Part shown: in pieces, positions 57,241 to 64,000 of the stretch
How the letters are laid out: the number at the start of each line of letters is the position of its first letter
Position numbering within the stretch: position 1 is the first letter of the stretch
From: Sparassis latifolia
Lineage: Eukaryota; Basidiomycota; Agaricomycetes; Polyporales; Sparassidaceae
Direction of reading: 5' to 3'
Length of the DNA: 64,000 bases
NCBI GenBank assembly: GCA_018466975.1
Contig: CM031552.1
Span: forward strand, 496,001-560,000
Program-made: the position numbers and the translations under genes
The notes under the pieces: generated by a model
The model's database searches: none
What the model saw: the letters and a program-made list of their open reading frames with translations, nothing else
What the model was told of the DNA's origin: nothing

Positions 57241-58016
57241 AAGGAATGGTTGGACGGCTGCCAGGGGTCGTGAAGGGGCGTAAAGTGAGAGGGAAGGTGG
57301 GTTAGAAATGGAGATGAGGGCGTATTATTGTCAGTCGAAACGAGTCTACGGCTCGCTTTCCCACGGTACATTTAGCAGCGGCTATACTTTTGTCATCATT
57401 TCTTCTCCCCCTACCTCCATTCGCCGATATGTCTCAATTCGACGATCCAACCATGCATACATCCGTCGCGAATTCTTCTGACGCGTTTCCGACACTGGTC
57501 CATGACGGGAGAAAGCGTGTCTCAATCACCATCAGAGTTGAGCATGCCAAATGTGCTGTGCAGGGCATCGCGCGCGTGTTTCGCTTCATATGTCAGAACG
57601 ATCGACCTCTAGCAGCTGTTATCAATTAGAACAATCAGATCTCAGAAACGACGTCACCCGGAAGCTTGTGAACGGCAGTATTCAAGGCGTCCATGGACGC
57701 GGGTTAGAGTATGATAGACATGTATGTATATTCCGGCGCAATGCGTAACGAGGTCAACACCTGCATCGTCCGTCATGCAGTCATGCTCCTTGAGACAGGC
57801 TAACAACACGTCACGTCCGAAGGAGGTCGTCTTCACATATTTCTGCGCGATTTCTGAGACGCGGTCGTAAAAGTTCGACCACATTCTTTCGTTATGTAGT
57901 ACGTAGCCACGTGACTGTGACACTCAGACAAACTCACCGTCGCTTCGGCGGCGCTATTTACTTGCTGCTTTCCTCGTCTCCTGATTCATAGTATACCTCT
58001 ACTATTGCTGCCCACC
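57241..58016. promoter_or_regulatory. Divergent promoter region BEM1 / NOT3
   Basis: A 776 bp spacer. A plus-strand frame of 66 codons (57429-57629) and a minus-strand frame of 89 codons (57923-57654) occur, but neither resembles a known protein; the first could be an upstream open frame of the NOT3 leader if transcription starts that early. Confidence 0.4.
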
Positions 58017-61006
58017 ATGGCGGCCAGGAAGCTGCAAAGTGAGTCATGTTTGGATGTCCGCTGAATTGGCTGACGCCGTACTCGTTTAGCTGAGATCGAC
58101 CGCACGCTGAAGAAAGTCTCGGAAGGCGTCGAGCTCTTCGAGAGTATATACGAGAAGATGCAGGCGTCAACCAACCAAACACAGAAGGAGAAGTTGGAGA
58201 CAGACTTGAAGACACAGATTAAGAAGCTGCAGCGTCTCCGCGACCAGATTAAGACCTGGGTTGCGAGTAATGACATCAAGGACAAGTCGTCGCTCCTCGA
58301 CAACCGCAAGCTAATTGAAACGGTAAGCTCTACTGCGCACATCCCTCCCAGGACCTGCTTGGCTTTCTCTCTGCACTCGGGGAGCATGCCTAGAGTGGGT
58401 TGCACTATGTGAGGCCATCGTTACTGACGAGACGTCTGCCCTTCTTTACTGCCTCCATTGCGCGGCAATTCTGACGTTACTAGCAAATGGAGAAGTTCAA
58501 GGCTTGCGAGAAGGAGATGAAGACAAAGGCATTCTCAAAGGAGGGCCTCATCCAGTCTGCGAAACTTGATCCGAAGGCGCAGGAGAAGCTCGAGATGACA
58601 CAATGGCTGCAGGGACAGGTCGAAGATCTGCTGCTGCAAGTGGAGCAGGCGGAGGCAGAGATTGAGACGTTGCAGGGTGGTGGCAAGAAGAAGAGCAAGT
58701 CCGGCGGTGCGGCTGCAGAACGGTTAGAGGGATTGGAGCACTTGAACGAGCGACGGAAATGGCACATCGGTCGCTTGGAAATTATCTTGCGATTGATGGA
58801 CAATGGTTCAATGTCAACAGAGAAGGTCATTGCGCTGAAAGATGATGTCCAATATTTTGTGCAGGACAATGCGGTTCGTCGTTGTGAACTTTGTCGCGGT
58901 ATGTGGACACATTTGAATGTCGTACTCCGTAGGACGAGGACTTCGACGAGGACGAGGGTATTTACGATGAACTCAACCTTGACGAAGAAGAGGAGAAATT
59001 CGGGCTGGCGAACGATGATGATAGCGACGAGTCAGAAGACGCGAGTGACGGCGAGTTTTATTATTTCAGAAAGTTTCCACTGTCTTGCTAACTGTCTGCA
59101 TCCAGATTTACCCCCACGGACCCCGTCGAAGAAGCTCGATGAGGAAAGCGTTGCGAGTAGTAATAAACGAGACGGGAGTCCAGTACTGAAGAAGGCCGCT
59201 GTAACACTACAGCTACGAAGTAAGCTTCTGCGAGCGTTTCGCAGTTTCACCACGAACTCATCCCTTTTCATCAGAACCATCAATAGCGTCGGATAGTACG
59301 TCTGATTTTCTTACTATTATGCCCCCTTACTGACGCACAGCAGCGAAACCACCACCAAATCCAAATTTCGCGCAACAACCTATGGCAAGTATCCTGAAGG
59401 CTGGTCTTCCCACTCAGCCTCGACCTGCAGCACCGTTACCAGTACGATACGCTGCGGCTGCGGCTGCTGCTGTCGCGACACCATCTCAGCAACCGCCAAT
59501 AACACCAGCGCAACCAACATCGGGGCCATCGTTAACTTTGACTGTAGTGCCATCAGTACCCCCAATATCCACGATAGCTTCCATACTTCCGCCAGACCAG
59601 GTTTCGGCTGTGACATCGTCACCGAGCTTGTCGCATCCTTCTGTGGAGAGTCCAATGCTCTCTTCAGTGGCATCGGTATCAGCGCAACAGGCAGACAGTT
59701 CGTCGTATTCTGCTCGTGATTCCCCGGCGCTATCAGAAGCAGTTCCCAGCTCCATCGGTGGTCCCGCAGCGACGTCGTCGCCACAGCGTGTCGTTTCGAG
59801 GAAAGGTAGGAGAGGAGCATTAGTGTTCGTTGGGTTACTTCACTGATTGGGTGCGTGTAGCGTCAACATCCTCAACGACGGCGCTGCAACCACTGAGTAT
59901 CCCAGTACGTCCTTCACATATTCACCTTCTCCCAGGATACCTGACAAGTACATTCAGCACCCGGTGCCACCGGTACCGCAGCAACCGCCACAGCCACATA
60001 CTAACGGTTCATTACAACCGTCAGCAGCTAGCCAACAGCCAGCACTTCCAGGGCAGCCGCCATTGCCGCAAGCAGCGCAGCCATATCCTTCTGTACCAGC
60101 GGCGAATGCCCAAAATGCGCCGTCAGGACAGTCATCGCCCATGCCAGCTCCTTCACAACAACAAGCGCAGTTGTTGCAGTATCCTCCAGGGGTGAAGGTT
60201 CCAGTAGAGCTTGGCGCGGGCGTGGCACCGCAGCAGGCGCTACAAAGCGCGAGTGTACAGAGACCAGCATCTGCTGCTCCGTCGCAACAACTGTCTTCTC
60301 AGCTGCAACAGCCTCCAAGATCAAGTGCATCAAGTGCGTTCCCTGGTTCATTGTCGGACCTAGTCATGTCGTTCGAAAATGTGAAACAAAAGGGTTTGTT
60401 TCGTTGCGTCATAGCAATAGCTGTTTCTCCTAGAACTCACATAAGATGCAGCACCGCATCGAATGTCCAACCTTGACCAGGTACACAAGTTGTTACAAGG
60501 GAGCTATTCAAGCATGCCGCAGCCCCAGGATACAGAGAAGTCAGTGGACGGCCCGTAGTTACAAGCCTTGTTATTGACCCTGTCTCTCAGGCCGAAGTAC
60601 TATGTGCCTCATAACCCTATCCTGACACCGGCATACTACCCACAGACCCCTAATCCAATACTGAACACGTCAGGGATCTTTTCGCAGCTTGACGTCGAAA
60701 CGTTGTTCTACGTTTTCTACTACCACCCGGGAACGTACCAACAGTAAGCAAACATTGCCGTTATCCATTGCCTGCCCGACCACCCACTGTTATCTCCTCA
60801 GATACCTTGCTGCGAAAGAACTGAAGAGACAGTCATGGCGATTCCACGTGAAGTACTTGACATGGTTTCAGCGTCACTCGGAACCTCAAGCTATCACGGA
60901 GGAGTATGAGCAGGGTGTGTACGTGTACTTCGACTGGGAGGGCTCGTGGTGCCAACGCAAGAAGAGCGATTTCCGTTTCGAATACCGATATCTGTCCGAG
61001 GATTGA
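58017..61006 (+). CDS. NOT3: CCR4-NOT complex subunit NOT3/NOT5
   Basis: Subunit of the CCR4-NOT deadenylase that controls mRNA decay and translation. The N-terminal helical domain reads MAARKLQ, then [56 protein letters not shown] and [15 protein letters not shown]. The middle is acidic ([17 protein letters not shown]) and then Pro/Gln/Ser-rich low complexity. The C-terminal NOT box has [38 protein letters not shown] and [20 protein letters not shown], ending [10 protein letters not shown]. Many introns are present, including one right after MAARKLQ. Family and integrity are clear. Convergent with the bL12m gene. Confidence 0.93.
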
Positions 61007-61176
61007 ACTGCCTTCGTTACCCGTAGTTGCATCAATTATCTCCTCATTCGTTTACTTTTTCCAATTATCCTACCGTAGTTCATATGTCATTGCGTACCTG
61101 TATTGTATGTTCGCGAAGGACAATGAAAATTTGTGCCACTCTGATGATTAGTGGGATATAAAGCAATGTAACGCAA

Positions 61177-61942
61177 CTACTCTAGCACGGCAACAGCCCC
61201 GAGGTCCTGGAATGTCTTTTGGAGCTTCTCTGCGTCCTCCTTCGACAGGTTCTCCTTCAGGATCTTCGGCAGTGACTCCACGAACTTCTTCGCCTGTATA
61301 CAAAGGCGTGAACTGATGCACGAGACCAAGTCACAACTTCCTCACCTCGATGAGCGTCAAATTCGGGACAAGTGCTTTCACTTCCCGAATAATTTTCGGC
61401 TTCGCAGTCGTGTCGAAGGACTCGAGTTTGACGTTGAACACGGTCTTCTCTTTCGGCTTCTCCTCCTCTGCCTCCTCGGGAGCAGCAGCTGCTGGCGCTG
61501 CGGCCGCGGCTGCGGGCATAGCAATCTCTTGGATGTTCAGGCGTGTCTTACGTGGGGTAAAGTTAGCATTTGCACAACGAAACACAACAATGAATAGCGC
61601 ACCTTGAGCAACGTCACAAGATCCGCTGCCTGCAGGAGCGTCAAACCCGAAATGTCATCGACAATTTTCGTGAGCTTTGGGTCAGACGAAGTCGGTGGTG
61701 GTGGTGGGGTGGAGGAAGAGGCGGGTATTTTTTCCGCCGTGGCGAAATATCTTGACGTGCTCGCGAATACATTTGACCTGTTTCGCGTCAGTCCCGAGTC
61801 TCCAAGTAGGAGGGTCGCCAGACGCACCGAGGGACGCAGCGTGTCCGGGAGATTGCACGCAAAGCAGCTGAGCACCGTGTCTACCAACAGAGCTGGTGAG
61901 CATGACTTAACTGTCAGGGAAGCACAGAGCTCTGACCGCCAT
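61177..61942 (-). CDS. MRPL12: Mitochondrial large-subunit ribosomal protein bL12m
   Basis: Mitochondrial homologue of bacterial L7/L12, the stalk protein that recruits translation factors. The start is rebuilt from three exons: 61942-61912 (MAVRALCFPD), 61867-61828 (TALRAISRTRCVP) and a third from 61777 (RSNVFASTSRYFATAEKIPA). Together they form an Arg/Ala/Ser-rich presequence. The N-terminal dimer domain (KLTKIVDDISGLTLLQAADL) is followed by an Ala-rich hinge (PAAAAAAPAAAAPEEAEEE) and the C-terminal domain (EKTVFNVKLESFDTTAKPKI, VKALVPNLTLIEAKKFVESL), ending DLGAVAVLE. The alternative of reading straight upstream of RSNVF lacks an ATG, which favours the three-exon start. Confidence 0.9.
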
Positions 61943-64000
61943 CGTTATGTCGAGATGTTTGGCGAATGCGCAGAACGCACACCGTGACCGCACCTAACTT
62001 GAGAGGTCGCGCGGAAGAGCAGGACCCCGACAATTGCTGCAATTTGTCCGATCCAAAATTCCTGAATTTTGGCCCTTATGTCCGCTGTCGGCGCACGCAT
62101 CTTGGCCGCCAACCCACACATTTTGGGTTCAAATACCCGCACAAAGGATCAGGTGAGCCAAATTCAGTCCATTTGTACCGTAATCCGCATCCGGATCATA
62201 GTGCAGCATATGCCGGGGTCCTGGAAGATCCCGGTGGCAACAGAAAAACACCCTTGCCAATATTTTGGGCAACTCTAACTCGTTGATGAGCGCTGTTCAG
62301 TACCACAGGAAGCATTACCACTTTTATCCATTGGAAATAACCTGGCAAAAAGCATGGAAATCAATAATATATTTTCAGAGGAAAAACCTGGAGAAAAAAG
62401 TGAGAAAAGAACAAAACATTCTCACGGTTTTTCCCTTGGAAATAAGTTGCCTACCATATCAGGCAACTGGACATGCCAGGACATGCCAAAACCCGGACAA
62501 AATTACCATATTTGGCGACAAACTTATTTCCAGTGGGAAAACTGCGGAAATGCTTTGTTCTTTTACACATTTTTTCCTCATGTTTTTCCCGCAGTATAAC
62601 TTTATTGATTTCCACACTTTTTCCAAGTTATTTCCTTGGGAAAAAAGGGGTTATGCGTCCTGTGTACCGTTACTGAGTGATATTCTGCAGACATCTATTG
62701 CGTACTGATAGCTTATGTAAGTATCACGGCCGACGTTTACGAGTCTACTATGCCCTACCGTCCCATCGGCAACCCCCCCAAGTCGGCAGTAACGCGTTAT
62801 GTCACCCATCAGTCACCCATTTCGCACGTCAGCGTGATAACATCGTGACACAGGTAGTCTGCTTTCTGACGCGGAGGTCGGACAATTTAGACGGAGCCTG
62901 AAATTTACTAAGGATTCGATACACCGGCAGTTCAAATCAATAAGCCTGCGGTTACAACCCGTTCCATTGCCGACGGGCGCTTACGACCTCTGCCAGTGGG
63001 CCCGCTCAGCGCTCAGCGGCCGCTCACCCTTGGAACTTCATTAATGCACCTGCTGGCTCGTCGACTCATGCATTCATCTTTGTACTGCGGGAAACAGACA
63101 TTGCGGCAGCATAATCTGACCATGTTCTGAAGTTTGGTGAGTATAACTTGAATGCTGCTGCCGAGGAGTGGGAGGTCAGCAGATGATATTCATCAGCTTC
63201 GACACCGCAGTTCTTCTCGTTTGACTGCCATAACATTAATTACAATGCAACCTACACAAGATTATAAGGTTCATCCACCTTGGCATACATGCCCTGTCAA
63301 TCATATGGCTTTACCCTTGCAGTAGTGCATGAGGATGAATGTACCCCACTGATTGATTCTTATTTCTATGTACAGTATCACAGTATTCCCAATAAATATA
63401 GCTGGTCAAAATTTTTCTGAGGCAAACCAGAATGTATGGCACACACATACCACAACTAAGCATGTTTTCCATTCCGTGAGACGCAGTGCGACGCGTCTGT
63501 AGGAGGGACGCGTTTTTCGTTTGTCATTGCACGTGATATGCCGATCGGCAGTGACCGACCTCTTAGAAAGACCCCCATTAAGGAAAGCAGATGTCAGATA
63601 CGGATATCCTGAGGTACGAAGGTTGAAGCAGAGTAGCTACACTGCCTTTGGGAGACTAGACACAGGGTGATAAAACTTGATTTTTCGCCGAAAACAGAAC
63701 TCGGTCAATACTAGACCGTCCGCCATCGTTCAAGTTCACAATTGTTTGAGATATACCAGTACAAACATATATGAAGAAGGTAAGCAAGGGGACCGGAAAC
63801 GGGGGAGGTATGCTGGGGTGCCGACTTGTAGGGGGGTGCCAATGGGACGGTAGGGCATAGTATGACTTGTTCGCGCTGAGCCGCTGTCCCGGGAGCGTTG
63901 GAACCCTTGAGTATGGGTGGATAAGTGTGGTGCGGTGGACTAATCCAACTTGTCATTTCCACGAACAGATTTGAAGTAATCAATGCAGGAGATTGTCCAC
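61943..64000. other. 2 kb gene-poor right end
   Basis: No recognised gene. It contains the foldback element at 62298-62675 and otherwise short open frames. A minus-strand frame of 90 codons (63983-63711) has no family resemblance and is not called. The edge at 64000 may cut a gene outside the window. Confidence 0.5.
62298..62675. mobile_element. Foldback (MITE-like) element with long imperfect inverted repeats
   Basis: The left part (from CAGTACCACAGG at 62298 to about 62451) is largely the reverse complement of the right part (about 62517 to 62675, ending TACTG). Matching blocks include ggaaataac / gttatttcc, ggaaatcaataa / ttattgatttcc, aaaagaacaaa / tttgttctttt and ggaaataagtt / aacttatttcc. 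Arms are about 150 bp and the centre about 65 bp, which holds a 9-bp direct repeat (ggacatgcc twice). No coding capacity and no clear target duplication were seen. Probably a non-autonomous DNA transposon. Confidence 0.75.

Noticed and set aside
57429..57923. Two short frames (66 and 89 codons, opposite strands) between BEM1 and NOT3
   Set aside because: No homology visible; the region is expected to be promoter and leader sequence.
63711..63983. Minus-strand open frame of 90 codons at the right edge
   Set aside because: Pro-rich but featureless; could be part of a gene outside the window, but nothing supports that.
1..64000. tRNA genes, rRNA, CRISPR arrays, biosynthetic cluster or mating-type locus
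   Set aside because: Read by eye I found no convincing tRNA B-box with a matching A-box, no regularly spaced repeats, no polyketide/peptide synthase or terpene genes, and no homeodomain or pheromone receptor genes. A tRNAscan or antiSMASH run would be decisive.

Overview
The window is nuclear DNA from a filamentous basidiomycete, most likely an Agaricomycete. The evidence is dense intron-rich genes with 45-65 nt GT-AG introns, fungal-type proteins (a single-chain isopropylmalate dehydratase with both domains, a Pkr1-like V-ATPase factor, a Bem1-type scaffold, a Zn2Cys6 factor), many F-box/leucine-rich genes, and a tandem pair from a Ser-rich family that I recall only from basidiomycetes. Placement below class is a guess. 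There is no prokaryotic, viral or CRISPR signal. I found no tRNA or rRNA gene by eye, but did not scan systematically.

Layout. 1-545: N-terminus of an unknown Ser/Pro-rich protein (minus), divergent from an 18-exon aldehyde dehydrogenase (940-6258, plus). 8.4-16.0 kb (all minus): a short Zn2Cys6 factor, proteasome alpha2, 1-Cys peroxiredoxin, and the SSU72 CTD phosphatase. 16.5-19.8 kb: an F-box/LRR gene with an apparent one-base frameshift, and a short-chain dehydrogenase. 20.2-23.3 kb: two tandem paralogues of an uncharacterised family, preceded by two perfect hairpins. 23.5-35.0 kb: four F-box genes on the minus strand, with an Srk1/Rck2-type kinase between the first and second.

35.2-43.6 kb is a compact housekeeping block: PKR1, the GINS subunit PSF3, a small probable mitochondrial protein, TFIIIC subunit TFC1, ribosomal protein L29 and LEU1. 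44.0-47.2 kb: a large Ser/Pro-rich protein with a CUE/UBA-like C-terminus. 47.5-49.4 kb: a HEI10/CCNB1IP1-type meiotic RING protein. 49.6-54.7 kb: a roughly 1,500-residue coiled-coil protein with a GAS2 microtubule-binding domain. 55.0-57.2 kb: a Bem1/Scd2 scaffold. 58.0-61.0 kb: NOT3/5 of CCR4-NOT. 61.2-61.9 kb: mitochondrial ribosomal protein bL12m. The last 2 kb hold no recognised gene but contain a roughly 380 bp foldback (MITE-like) element.

The genes do not form one pathway. Most of the window is ordinary housekeeping sequence with two rapidly evolving accessory zones (16-35 kb and 62-64 kb). The most interesting points are the tandem novel-family pair with identical exon phases, the F-box cluster with a decaying member, an 11-nt and a 12-nt microexon, a 135-bp intronic tandem duplication that copied a 3' splice region, and the foldback element. 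Exon joins were built by hand from splice sites and reading frame. Where I counted every exon (aldehyde dehydrogenase, the two paralogues, BEM1, PKR1 and others) the total is a multiple of three.
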